64,000 nt of DNA, taken from CBDCYS01 sp965226185 (GTDB lineage Bacteria > Acidobacteriota > Terriglobia > Bryobacterales > UBA6623). The DNA lies in the NCBI GenBank assembly GCA_965226185.1, contig CBDDCT010000003.1, positions 62,001-126,000 on the forward strand, in the 5' to 3' direction. The translations under genes were made by a program, and so were the position numbers. Shown piece after piece: positions 36,776-45,403 of the stretch. How positions within the stretch are numbered: the first letter of the stretch is position 1; every line of letters begins with the position of its first letter. The notes beneath the pieces are model-generated. The model was not told the DNA's origin, did not search any database, and saw only the letters and a list, made by a program, of their open reading frames with translations.

Positions 36776-37750
36776 ATGGACATTCGCATCAGCAAAGAGA
36801 GCGAAGTCCCCATTCATGAACAAGTGGCGGCTCAGATTGTCGTACTGATTGGAACTGGCGAATGGAAGCCAGGCAGGGTCCTGCCGAGCGTCCGGGAACT
36901 GGCTCGCCGGCTAAAGATTCACCACAATACCGTCAGCCGGGCGTATCAAGACTTGGTGCTCCAGAAGCTGGTGGCCAGACGCCGCGGAATCCCGCTCGTC
37001 GTGAGCTCACCGGATCAGCCCGAGTGCTTGCCAGACGTCAAGGATCTCGACGATTTAATCAACGAGACCATTCAGGCCGCATCGAAGCATGGCTACACGC
37101 TCCAACAGCTTCGTCAGCGTGTTCGAGAGCGAATGCTGGTTCAACCTCCCGACCACATCTTGGTGCTTTCAGCCGATTCGGGGATGCGTGTGCTGCTCCA
37201 AATGGAGCTCAAAGAGACTCTCAATTACGCCGTGGAATCGTGCTCGCCGGACGAGCTCGCCGCAAACCCGGGCTTGGCGATCGGCTCCCTGGTCCTGAGC
37301 GCGCCGGGCCCCATGCGGGCTGTTGTTTCGGTGCTACCGAAGGATGGATCCGCGATTCCCATCATCTACTCCCCCGCTGATCAGCATGTCGAAATGGTCC
37401 GCGGCCTGCAACGACCCTCGATGATCGCGCTGGTCTCGATCAGTGAATACTTCCTGCAAACCGCCCGGGGTGTTCTAGCCCCGGTCGCCGGGCAACGCCA
37501 TTCAATACGCGAGTATCTTCTAACCCGCGAGGATCATTCTGATGCTCTGGGCGCCGCCGACATCGTCATCTGTGATTCGGTTGCCTACCGGGTAGTGCGT
37601 TCTCAGGCGAAAAGGGGAAAAGTCGTTCCGTATCGGCTGATTGCACCGGAGTGCGTGGAGCACATTTCGTCAATAATGATCGATTCTGTGTCGGATGATG
37701 CAGCAGGCAACGACCATCAACGAGAGAAGGCTCAAGCGCGGAACCGCTGA
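36776..37750 (+). CDS. GntR-family transcriptional regulator with long C-terminal domain
   Basis: A 324-residue protein. Residues 8-75 form a GntR winged helix (VPIHEQVAAQIVVLIGTGEW, LPSVRELARRLKIHHNTVSR, AYQDLVLQKLV). This part is like the short YtrA/YhcF subgroup, which usually has no more than 120-130 residues, but here about 230 further residues follow with no family I recognise. That part includes IVICDSVAYRVVRSQAKRGK and could bind a ligand. ATG 36776 is used; GTG 36767 is an alternative in the same frame. The gene is divergent from the radical SAM operon, and it is followed by a strong terminator. Confidence 0.82.
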   Translation: MDIRISKESEVPIHEQVAAQIVVLIGTGEWKPGRVLPSVRELARRLKIHHNTVSRAYQDLVLQKLVARRRGIPLVVSSPDQPECLPDVKDLDDLINETIQAASKHGYTLQQLRQRVRERMLVQPPDHILVLSADSGMRVLLQMELKETLNYAVESCSPDELAANPGLAIGSLVLSAPGPMRAVVSVLPKDGSAIPIIYSPADQHVEMVRGLQRPSMIALVSISEYFLQTARGVLAPVAGQRHSIREYLLTREDHSDALGAADIVICDSVAYRVVRSQAKRGKVVPYRLIAPECVEHISSIMIDSVSDDAAGNDHQREKAQARNR

Positions 37751-37766
37751 AAGAGGAGTTCGGGGA

Positions 37767-37793
37767 GGAGTTCGGGCACGGAGCCCGAACTCC
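37767..37793 (+). terminator. Hairpin terminator after the regulator gene
   Basis: GGAGTTCGGGC, loop ACGGA, then GCCCGAACTCC form a perfect 11-bp stem, 16 bases after the stop codon. CCCGTTT follows; the T-run is short. The stem is strong enough for a rho-independent terminator. Confidence 0.7.
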
Positions 37794-38429
37794 CCCGTTT
37801 CCGGATCAAAGGTGATCCCAAACCCCCGGCGCCTCGGCAAGACCTTGGAAATTGCCCTTTGGCTGCTGGCCGCCAATCAACGAAATCTCTCGAGACGGCT
37901 TTTCATACCCCTTGTGGCCAAAGGCCACGGCCAGTCACGGATTTTTAAGAAAAATATTCCCTGTGTTTTCAACACATCTTGCCCGCCCAGGTAAGAACTC
38001 CCACAACGGCTACGCTATCCTGATAGCGGGGAATCATCGAATGACATACAACCATGCGAAATCAAAGAAAAGGCGAACTGGGCTTTGCAAGACCCAAAAT
38101 CCCAAAACCCTTACATTTTCTGTAGAAAACTGCAATTCGCACCCCCAGGCCACTGAAACAAAACTACTTACGCGCATACCGCAAATTCATGCCGCAGCGC
38201 CCAGAGTCGAGCTTTAACGTACATAGTGCTCGGAAAACCACGGCAACCCCCGCGAAAAGGCCACTTTGCCCCAACAAGCGGAAATCCGGCCCTCCGCCAA
38301 CCATCCACCGGCTAGTCCGGACCCGCTGACCCGCGAATGCGTACGATGACGTCGTACATCAGCGGGAACCAAAACGCCCTGCCGTACAATGAAAACTGCC
38401 CCGCCGGAACCCTACCCGCCGGAATCCTA
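37794..38429. other. Spacer before murB
   Basis: No gene was recognised in these 636 bases. It includes a repeat block GCCAGTCACGGATTTTT (about 37931-37947) that also occurs at about 53514-53530 in another long spacer. An in-frame ATG at 38337 upstream of the murB start adds 31 residues (NQNALPYNENCPAGT) that do not look like MurB and are probably untranslated. Confidence 0.45.
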
Positions 38430-39431
38430 ATGGACTCACCCGCAACTCGCCGACTCGTCCCATCCTCCGGATTGGAAGCCGTATCAGCCGCGCTCGGTGC
38501 GGTCGGCGATCTCACGCTACAAAAGGATGTCCAGCTTTGCCGCCACACTCGCTTCGGAATCGGCGGCCCGGCCGACCTGTTCGCCGAAACTTCAAGTCCC
38601 GCGGCATTCGCCCAGGCAACCGGCGTCTGCCGCCGGCACGCACTGCCGGTCTATGTTCTCGGGGACGGCAGCAACGTCATTGTTTCCGATGAGGGTTTCC
38701 GGGGACTGATCCTCCGCTTTGTGGCGAAGAGCTTGACTCGCGACCGAGACCGCATCGTGGCCGATTCCGGAGCGCCGCTCGAGTCATTAGTCGAATTTTC
38801 CATCGATGCCGGATTGCAAGGGCTGGAAACGCTTGTCAGAATTCCGGGCTCGGTTGGCGCGGCCGTTTTCGGCAACGCCGGAGCCTACGGACATTCGATC
38901 TCCGAGCGAGTCGAGGAGGTGGATTACTTCGACGGAGAGAACGTCCGAACCCTCGACAATGAGGGATGCCGCTTCGAATACCGGGGCAGTATCTTCAAGC
39001 GTCACGGACACTGGCTTATCTTCCGGACACGCTTCGCGCTGGAGCCGGCCGGCCGCGATACGCTTCGCGAGAAAGCGAACGAGATCACCACGATTCGCGA
39101 TGAAAAGTTTCCTCCCACGATGCGCTGCGCGGGCAGCATCTTCAAAAATCTGCATGTCAAGGATCTTCCGCCTCGCGTGGCGGCGCGGCTGCCCAAGCGC
39201 GTGATTCGAGACGGGAAGGTAGCTTCAGCCTACTTCCTCGAGCAGGTTGGGGCCAAGGGGATGCGTAAAGGTGGGATTGAAATCGCCTCCTACCACGCCA
39301 ACCTCATCTACAACACAGGCGCCGGCACGGCGGCTCAACTGCGGGAGATCATCGGCGAGCTCAAGAACCGGATCCGAGAGCGTTACGGCTTCGACGTAGA
39401 AGAGGAAGTGCAGTACGTGGGGGAGTTTTGA
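38430..39431 (+). CDS. murB: UDP-N-acetylenolpyruvoylglucosamine reductase
   Basis: A 333-residue FAD enzyme that reduces UDP-GlcNAc-enolpyruvate to UDP-MurNAc with NADPH in the cytoplasm, a step of peptidoglycan synthesis. The FAD site is DVQLCRHTRFGIGGPADLF, VLGDGSNVIVSDEGFRGLIL and RIPGSVGAAVFGNAGAYGHS. The substrate site has GSIFKN (catalytic Ser) and a Glu near the C-terminus (RERYGFDVEEEVQYVGEF). The start at 38430 gives the usual length. It stands alone, not in a dcw cluster. Confidence 0.92.
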   Translation: MDSPATRRLVPSSGLEAVSAALGAVGDLTLQKDVQLCRHTRFGIGGPADLFAETSSPAAFAQATGVCRRHALPVYVLGDGSNVIVSDEGFRGLILRFVAKSLTRDRDRIVADSGAPLESLVEFSIDAGLQGLETLVRIPGSVGAAVFGNAGAYGHSISERVEEVDYFDGENVRTLDNEGCRFEYRGSIFKRHGHWLIFRTRFALEPAGRDTLREKANEITTIRDEKFPPTMRCAGSIFKNLHVKDLPPRVAARLPKRVIRDGKVASAYFLEQVGAKGMRKGGIEIASYHANLIYNTGAGTAAQLREIIGELKNRIRERYGFDVEEEVQYVGEF

Positions 39432-39482
39432 TCCCTGGCAAGTTCTCTAGTCAGCGGCCTGCTCTGGCGAATCGATTGGCGG

Positions 39483-40391
39483 CTAGCCAGCCGGCGGAAG
39501 CTCACCGTTCTCGCGTACCCACGCCGCGTGCAACTGCTGCAGGCGCTTGGTTAGGTCCCCTCTCTTCCCTGCCCCAATGCGGCGGCCGTCGACTTCGAGA
39601 ACCGGCGAAAGCTCACCCATCGTTCCGGTTGTGAACATCTCGCCGGCGGTGTAGACCTCGGCCAGCGAGATATTGCGTTCGACGAGCGGAATGCCTTCCG
39701 CACGAGCGATCTGGATCACGGCACCACGCGTGATTCCCGGAAGGCAACTGTCCGCGTGGGGCGTCAGCACCGCTCCCCGCTTGATGAGGAATACATTCGT
39801 CGCGTTGGTCTCTGATACAAACCCGTTCAGGTCGAGCATCAAGGCATCGTCCGCGCCTGCGTGATTGGCCTCAATCTTGGCAAGGATGTTGTTGATCAAA
39901 TTGTTGTGGTGAATCTTTGAATCGATACATTGCGGGTTGTTGCGGCGAATGGAGGAGGTGATCAGCCGTATGCCGGACTGATCGTAGACCGGCGCCTTCC
40001 ACTCAGCCAGCACAATCAGGCAGGGACCGTATTGGTTGAAGCGCGGGCTCATCCCGGAACTCGTTTTCATTCCGCGTGTAAGCGTCAGCCGGATATGCAC
40101 GCCGTGCCGCATACCGTTGGCTTCGAGAGTCTCAAAGATGGCGCTCTTGACTTCTTCGCGCGACGGCACTTCAGTGAATGCCATCGCATGGGCGGAGTCG
40201 AACAGGCGGTCGAGATGGGCGTCGAGATCGGCGATTCGCCCGTCGTAGACCCGCAGGCCCTCCCAGACCGCGTCACCACCCTGGACTGAGCTGTCGAAGA
40301 CGGATACTTTGGCGTCGGCGCGAGGCTTCAGTTCGCCGCCAACGTGGATCAGGATGTCGGCATTACGGGGATCGGGCAACTGGGGAGGCAT
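39483..40391 (-). CDS. Class IV aminotransferase (branched-chain / D-amino acid type)
   Basis: A 302-residue fold-type IV PLP enzyme. Start ATG 40391 follows AAAGGGACTCC. Motifs are SVFDSSVQGGDAVWEGLRVY at about 30-50, HIRLTLTRG, SKIHHNNLINNILAKIEA with the PLP Lys, and GFVSETNATNVFLIKRG with the conserved Glu. GITRGAVIQIARAEG closes the cofactor site. It probably moves an amino group between branched-chain amino acids and 2-oxoglutarate, but D-amino acid or aminodeoxychorismate activity cannot be ruled out by eye. It lies 19 bases after a sulfotransferase-like gene in the same direction, so the two enzymes may act on one pathway. Confidence 0.85.
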   Translation of the reverse strand: MPPQLPDPRNADILIHVGGELKPRADAKVSVFDSSVQGGDAVWEGLRVYDGRIADLDAHLDRLFDSAHAMAFTEVPSREEVKSAIFETLEANGMRHGVHIRLTLTRGMKTSSGMSPRFNQYGPCLIVLAEWKAPVYDQSGIRLITSSIRRNNPQCIDSKIHHNNLINNILAKIEANHAGADDALMLDLNGFVSETNATNVFLIKRGAVLTPHADSCLPGITRGAVIQIARAEGIPLVERNISLAEVYTAGEMFTTGTMGELSPVLEVDGRRIGAGKRGDLTKRLQQLHAAWVRENGELPPAG

Positions 40392-40410
40392 CGGCGGGAG
40401 TCCCTTTTCT

Positions 40411-41148
40411 TTACGGCCGGTTTTTGGCCTTGATCGCATTCGCGTACAGGAAATCGTAATGAGGCCGGCACTGGTCCAGCAGCGGCTTCAACTTCTCGGG
40501 AAACGGCTCGGTCTTTTCTCGATATTTCATGAACGCGGTAGAACGGTGGGTATTGTGGTACCAGTCTTTGGCCCAAGAGCCGTCTTCAGGTTTCGGGCCC
40601 GCCGGCCAGCGCAGCATCGCTTCCTCAAACGGGAGCTGGATTCTCTGGCACAGCTCGCGCAGCACGCCCTCGGGATCGAGCAGCAACTCCTTGGCGTCCA
40701 GCACCGGCGGGTCCTGCCCCAGCGCGCGCAAATCGTTGAGAAGTTCACTCTGCATACTCAAGCCCGTGTCCCGCGGGATGGGTTTCTTGACTTGGTGAAC
40801 CAGGGACGGCAGCATCTGCTCGGGATCCCGTATCAACAGCACGTTCACCGTCTCGGCGAGGAACTCGCGACCCATACCGAGCAGATGATGGGCCATTTGC
40901 TTCATGAACAGCACCGGCCGGCCGCAGGGCCCCAGGACCACATCACGCACAACCCGCTCGCCGTCAACGTCGAGGGTTTTCAGCAACTCGTCGCGGCCGG
41001 GCTGCTCGGCCCGCGACACCCGCAAGTAGTGCCCGTAGAGAGGCTCGTCGAGTACACGCGTGTCGCTCCGCTCCCGGAAAGAGTACATCAGGGCCGTGGA
41101 AATGTTGCGGGGGCCTGACCACAGGCAGAGTCTGGTCGTGGTGCTCAT
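40411..41148 (-). CDS. Sulfotransferase-like P-loop protein
   Basis: A 245-residue protein beginning RLCLWSGPRNISTALMYSF. The GPRNIST segment is in the place of the 5'-phosphosulfate loop of sulfotransferases. VNVLLIRDPEQMLPSL is the counterpart of the 3'-phosphate-binding motif. These point to the PF19798-like sulfotransferase family that uses PAPS. The acceptor is unknown. The product is cytoplasmic, without signal or membrane segment. It is the first gene of a two-gene unit with an aminotransferase, an association I recall from other bacteria but cannot verify here. Confidence 0.78.
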   Translation of the reverse strand: MSTTTRLCLWSGPRNISTALMYSFRERSDTRVLDEPLYGHYLRVSRAEQPGRDELLKTLDVDGERVVRDVVLGPCGRPVLFMKQMAHHLLGMGREFLAETVNVLLIRDPEQMLPSLVHQVKKPIPRDTGLSMQSELLNDLRALGQDPPVLDAKELLLDPEGVLRELCQRIQLPFEEAMLRWPAGPKPEDGSWAKDWYHNTHRSTAFMKYREKTEPFPEKLKPLLDQCRPHYDFLYANAIKAKNRP

Positions 41149-41451
41149 GCTTAAATAGCCTGCGTGTGTTCCGGCAGTCAGAATCTTTCAAAAAGCAAGA
41201 ATTTCGGCTCACGCGGGACGCTTTTGATACCCCTGGTCTTGGTAATTCTTTCCGTTTCCTTCGTAGCCGTCCCTGATCGATGATTGGGCTCTATTCTATC
41301 CTGGATTAGATATGTCACACTATTGATGTTCGCGAAATACAGTGTAGGGGCGCAGCGTGCTGCGCCCGCTCCGGCAAGGCATTCGCTGTGTCGGAAAACA
41401 ACACTATATTCTGCGGGTATCAATAAGTTGAAGATGCGAGGAGTATTCGTC
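41149..41451. other. Spacer with palindrome
   Basis: No gene is seen. A perfect inverted repeat GGGCGCAGC-GT-GCTGCGCCC lies at 41348-41367. It is not followed by a T-run in either direction, so it is more likely a dispersed palindromic element than a terminator. GAGGAG before GTG 41452 marks the start of the next gene. Confidence 0.5.
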
Positions 41452-41885
41452 GTGAGAATTGATCTAAAAGAATCAGCAACCGGCATTTCAGGCTTGTCGA
41501 TCGTTGGAGCGGCGTTATTGCTAAACCTGCTGCTCACATCCATTGCCCTTGGTCACGAACCCAAGCCAGCCAAGAAGACAACAATTGTCGGGCACATCGT
41601 CGGAACCGCATGTTATATGGGCCACGAATCCAAGGGAGAGGACCATCTCACCTGCGCCACGGAATGCGCCAAGGCCGGGATCCCGCTGGCGATCTTGGAA
41701 TCCGGCACCGGCAAACTCTACTTTCCTCTCGCCACCGATCATCACAGCAGTGCCAACAAACAACTCATGCCCTACATCGAGAAGGACATCCGCGTGAGTG
41801 GAACAGTGGTTGAAAAGGGCGGGTTGAAAAGGGCGGGTTGAAAGCGATCGTGATCGACAAGATCGAGGGCGCCGAACCACAATAA
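41452..41885 (+). pseudogene. Small secreted protein with a frameshifting 14-bp duplication
   Basis: GTG 41452 is preceded by GAGGAG (ATG 41434 is an alternative). A signal peptide with hydrophobic core LSIVGAALLLNLLLTSIALG is followed by KKTTIVGHIVGTACYMGHES, CATECAKAGIPLAILES and KLYFPLATDHHS. The layout resembles exported conserved proteins with an OB-like fold and a Cys/His cluster that may bind metal. The 14-bp unit GGTTGAAAAGGGCG occurs twice in tandem at 41808-41835. With it the frame ends at 41841; without it the frame continues KGGLKAIVIDKIEGAEPQ to TAA 41885, which fits the family better. The loss is only about 15 residues, so function may partly remain. Confidence 0.7.
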
Positions 41886-42462
41886 TCCAGAGCTAGTATT
41901 ATTTTTTCGCCCTGTTCGGAAGGCTGGTATTCGGTCAAACCAGAGGGGCTCCGACGGGTCAAACCGCCTGCGGTCGGTGACGCTCGCGGCATCAGCAGGG
42001 CCGGAACCATCGCGGGCAACTTCGTTGAGGGCAATCACGGTATACGCTGGGCGTTCGTGGTAGACGACATCAAGAAAAAGGAAAAGAAAGACAAGAAGCA
42101 GTAGTAGTCGTTGTCTAATCCTGCTGCCGGTCGCGGAACTCTTCATACCACTTCTCAACAAAGCGGATTGCGCGGTTTCCGTCGCCCTCCTCTTCGACAG
42201 GAGGCGCCGGCAGAGCGGTTACCAGTCCCGGGGAAACCGGGAGGGACGTTTCGCCCGCTGCAGCCCGATTTGGCATTGGAATTGCCAATTGATCGTCAAC
42301 AACCGAGAGCGGGACGGCCAAAAGAACCGCGACGGAAGGCCTGGACAAGGCCAACATGAGGTCCAAGGGGTCGTGCTGGGGTATATGAGCCAGAAGTGAG
42401 GCAGCCAGCCCACCGCCGACGGCAGCTTGTGATCGTTAGCTCTCGATAGAAGGAGGCTGGCG
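41886..42462. other. Spacer with a TolB-like relic on the minus strand (42115-42250)
   Basis: On the minus strand 42250-42115 ends in ALPAPPVEEEGDGNRAIRFV and EKWYEEFRDRQQD-stop. This is the same kind of C-terminus (W-Y-E-E-F-R-D) as the relic at 24795, typical of TolB/WD40 domains of Acidobacteria kinases; the rest of the protein is missing. On the + strand a frame ending at 42104 (GISRAGTIAGNFVEGNHGIR, DDIKKKEKKDKKQ) also looks like the end of an exported protein of unknown type. Both genes seem to have lost their beginnings. Confidence 0.5.
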
Positions 42463-44077
42463 ATGACGTGCATTGGGATTGTTTCCTTAGTCGGCGCACT
42501 GGCGTTTTCGATTTCGCTGAACGGTCAACCAGTCATTGATAAAGGCGCGTTGAATGCCGCCAGCTACCTGGAGGCCGCGGCGCCGAACGGTGGAATTGCG
42601 CAAGGGGCGATGTTCGTCGTTTTCGGCGAGGGGATCGGCCCCGAGTAACTGGTACAAGCGCCTCCGCCGCCGCTGCCGGCCGAGCTGGCCGGTACTTCGA
42701 TTCAGGTGACAGTGAACGGCATGACCGTGACACCGTTTCTGTTCTACACCTCGCGGTTCCAGCTCGCCGGCGTGCTGCCGTCGAATACGCCGATTGGCGA
42801 AGGTACGCTAACGGTCACTTTCAGCGGGGAGACCAGCGAACCGGCGCCGATCAAAGTGGTGAAGAATGCTTTCGGGATCTTCACGCGGAATCAGGCTGGC
42901 TTCGGCGCGGCTATCGCGCAAAACTTCGTCTCCCAGGCGGAGACTCCAGTGAACGCCTTTACGCAGGCCGCGGCGCCGGGTCAGGCGATGATCCTGTGGG
43001 GTACCGGACTCGGTCCCATCGAGGGGGACGACTCCGTGGTGGCGCCGGTTGGCGACCTGCCGGTGGAGGTAGGGGTGATAGTCGGGGGCCGCACGGCCCA
43101 GCACTTCTATGCTGGGCGTTCCCCGCAGTTTCCAGCTATCGACCAAATTAATTTCTTCGTCCCGGAAGGTATCGAGGGCTGTTACGTGCCCATTGCCGTC
43201 AAGGTCGATGATGTAGTGAGCAACTACGGCTCCATCGCCATTTCGTCGGAAGGCAAATACTGCGACGACGCCAACTTCTCCGCGGAAGCGCTTCAGGTCG
43301 CGGAGCACAACGGCGAGTTGCGAATGGGGCGCATCTTCCTTTCGCGTAATGAGTTTACGGGGCCTTCGCAACCAATGTCGGAAATAGATGAAAGCGCGGG
43401 GGGCGAGATTCTGGCGCTTAAGCCTAAGCGACCTACTCTCATCCTCGGGTCCGCAAGGTCTTCCGATCCCGCCTGCGGGCACGTGCACCGTCTTCGGCGA
43501 AGATGATCCTGACGATCCCATTCTGGAGACCCTTGGGACACCCTTGGACGCCGGCCCGGAGATCAACATCACGGGACCCACGGGAATGCTGCAGCTCCAG
43601 CGTTCCGCGGACAGCTACGACGGGGACTTGAATCAAGGTGACATCGTGCCAGGTGTGCATACCGCTGAAAACGGTGACGGCGGTCAAGACATCGGCTCGA
43701 TTCGCACCCAGCTCACGGTTCCCAGCCGACTGACCATCACGAACAAGGACAGCTTGCAGACGATCCCAAGGACGTCCGACTTGACTGTCACCTGGAGCGG
43801 CGGTGATCCCAACAACGAGTTCGTGGGAATCTCAGGAATCTCGAGCAACGGAACCGACAGCTTCTTCTTGTGCGTCGAACGGGCTGCGGTGGGAACGTTC
43901 ACGGTTCCGTCGACGGTGCTCTCCAGCCTTCCGGCGTTCGACCCCGAGGAAGGCGGAGGAGTGCTTTTTGTTGTAGGCGTTCCCAGTCGAGAGGCAAGCC
44001 AGTTCACAGCGCCCGGATTGGATCTAGGTCTCTTTGTTTATGAAGACGTGGTCGGGAGCGAGGTAGTCTTCGAGTAG
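42463..44077 (+). pseudogene. TIGR03437 (Solibacter) exported protein with stop and frameshift
   Basis: AAGGAGG and ATG 42463 start a signal peptide (IVSLVGALAFSISLNGQP) and the TIGR03437 domain: KGALNAASYLEAAAPNGGIA, MFVVFGEGIGPE. TAA at 42646-42648 interrupts it, but the same frame continues LVQAPPPPLPAELAGTSIQV and MILWGTGLGPIEGDD. GPEQLVQ is expected, so CAA to TAA is likely. Near 43400-43440 the frame changes to GLPIPPAGTCTVFGEDDPDD and then RTSDLTVTWSGGDPNNEFVG, SAPGLDLG-like ending at 44075. The family is exported and common in Bryobacterales. One stop and one shift make it a pseudogene, though both could be errors. The 3' end lies on a 47-bp repeat. Confidence 0.85.
44014..44060. repeat. 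47-bp exact direct repeat (second copy 44133-44179)
   Basis: CGGATTGGATCTAGGTCTCT to GTCGGGAGCG occurs twice, 119 bases apart. The first copy codes for the end of the TIGR03437 protein on the + strand. The second codes for the last 12 residues of the phosphatidyltransferase on the minus strand. It is a local duplication at the junction of two convergent genes. Confidence 0.92.
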
Positions 44078-44142
44078 ATTCGGAGACAGGAAAGTCGGGC
44101 GGCGGAGGCGAGCCAATTGCGCCTGGGTCAAACGGATTGGAT

Positions 44143-44868
44143 CTAGGTCTCTTTGTTTATGAAGACGTGGTCGGGAGCGTAGCCTTCGTGCAGATCGCTG
44201 GAGGCGGGTTCGCCGCCGCTCACGTCATCCTCAGCGGAAGCCGCCGCGGCGCGCGCCTTCTTGGCTTCCCTGGCCTCGGCGATGTCGATAGCACGAGTCT
44301 CGCGCCAGGTGTAGATGATGCGATGGATGACAGTGATGTTCGATAAGACGGCGATAATCCAAAGCACCGGAGCCATGCGGTTGAACAAGGCGCCGATGAT
44401 GATCAAGACGATTCTTTCGGGCCGCTCGAGAAAACCGACTTTGCACGCCGGCATAACGTTCTCGGCGCGCGCCCTGCTGTAGCTGACAAGCACGGACCCT
44501 GTCATCACGACCGCTGTCAGCACGATATAGAAGAAACGATTGATGGAGGCGTAATAGACCAGCAACCCCATCAGCAAGATCAAGTCGGAATAACGGTCGA
44601 GAACGGAGTCCAGGAATCCCCCGAAACGTGTCACGCGGTTGCTGGTCCGGGCTACGGGCCCATCCACCAGGTCGAAGACGGCGCCGCACAGCACCACGAT
44701 CCCAGCCGAAACGAATTCCCCCTTGGCAAAAAGCCAGGCCGCGATCCCATTAATACCCAACCCGATTGCCGTGAGCAGGTTGGGATGGATTCGCGCGCCG
44801 CTCAGCAGGCGAACGATCGCCGACAGGACGTAGCCGCAAGCGCTTCCGATAGCTCGACCGACGGTCAT
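44143..44868 (-). CDS. pgsA: CDP-alcohol phosphatidyltransferase
   Basis: A 241-residue membrane enzyme that moves a phosphatidyl group from a CDP-lipid to an alcohol such as glycerol-3-phosphate or inositol phosphate. The catalytic signature is D66-x2-D69-G-x2-A-R-x8-G-x3-D87-x3-D91. About five or six hydrophobic helices follow. The start MTVGRAIGSACGYV at 44868 is 11 bases after the greA stop, and upstream in-frame residues belong to the overlapping greA. The C-terminal 45 residues are hydrophilic (EAREAKKARAAAASAEDD). Whether it makes PG, PI or archaetidyl-type lipid is not decided by the sequence; the symbol is used loosely. Confidence 0.8.
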   Translation of the reverse strand: MTVGRAIGSACGYVLSAIVRLLSGARIHPNLLTAIGLGINGIAAWLFAKGEFVSAGIVVLCGAVFDLVDGPVARTSNRVTRFGGFLDSVLDRYSDLILLMGLLVYYASINRFFYIVLTAVVMTGSVLVSYSRARAENVMPACKVGFLERPERIVLIIIGALFNRMAPVLWIIAVLSNITVIHRIIYTWRETRAIDIAEAREAKKARAAAASAEDDVSGGEPASSDLHEGYAPDHVFINKET

Positions 44869-44878
44869 GGGTTTCGCC

Positions 44879-45355
44879 TCAGGTCTCAACTTGGTCGTGA
44901 ATCGTTGCCATCTTGAGAATCTCGAACTCTTTCTCGCCCCTCGGGGTCCTGATTTCGGCAACGTCGCCGACTTTTTTCCCCATCAATCCGCGCCCAATCG
45001 GCGAGGTTGTCGAGATCTTGCCGTTGGGTACGTCGCTTTCTTCCGACGTGACCAGGCGGTACTTGATCTCGTCGCCGTTGTTAACGTCGTAGACCGTCAC
45101 GGTCGAGCCCAGCCCAATCGCGTCGCGAGCGATTTTGGTGAAGTCGATCATACTGAGATCCGCCAGCCGCTTTTGCAGTTGTCCCAGCCGGGCGCGCACC
45201 AGGTCCTGGCGCTCCTTGGCGGCGGCATACTCGGCGTTTTCGCTCAGGTCACCCAACTCCCGGGCGGTCTGGATCTCTTTGGGAAGCTCGTTGTGAAGTT
45301 CGTACTCAAGAGTCTTGATCTCTTTTTCGAGCTTCTGTATGAATTCAACGGCCAT
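44879..45355 (-). CDS. greA: Transcription elongation factor GreA
   Basis: A 158-residue factor that enters the RNA polymerase secondary channel and stimulates cleavage of backtracked RNA. The N-terminal coiled coil has the tip acidic pair in RELGDLSENAEYAAAKERQ. The C-terminal FKBP-like domain has VTVYDVNNGDEIKYRLVTSE and TTSPIGRGLMGKKVGD. It is of normal length. Upstream, in the leader, lies a terminator-like hairpin (see 45371-45403). The phosphatidyltransferase gene follows closely. Confidence 0.95.
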   Translation of the reverse strand: MAVEFIQKLEKEIKTLEYELHNELPKEIQTARELGDLSENAEYAAAKERQDLVRARLGQLQKRLADLSMIDFTKIARDAIGLGSTVTVYDVNNGDEIKYRLVTSEESDVPNGKISTTSPIGRGLMGKKVGDVAEIRTPRGEKEFEILKMATIHDQVET

Positions 45356-45370
45356 CGATCTTTTCTTTAT

Positions 45371-45403
45371 ACAAAAATACCGGCCTCACTCGGGTGAGCC
45401 GGT
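45371..45403 (-). terminator. Terminator-like hairpin in the greA leader
   Basis: On the minus strand ACCGGCTCAC, loop CCGA, GTGAGGCCGGT (one bulge), then TATTTTTG. This is a canonical rho-independent terminator and ends only 15 bases before the greA start. There is no gene upstream in that direction before the divergent kinase gene. So it would act on the greA transcript itself, like the leader terminator reported for E. coli greA (GraL RNAs). Confidence 0.65.

Noticed and set aside
40309..41118. Open frame on the + strand opposite the sulfotransferase
   Set aside because: The minus strand carries the recognisable protein; the + frame has no homology that I can see.
41347..41367. GC palindrome as a terminator of the sulfotransferase unit
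   Set aside because: It lies upstream of that unit, and there is no T-run on either side.
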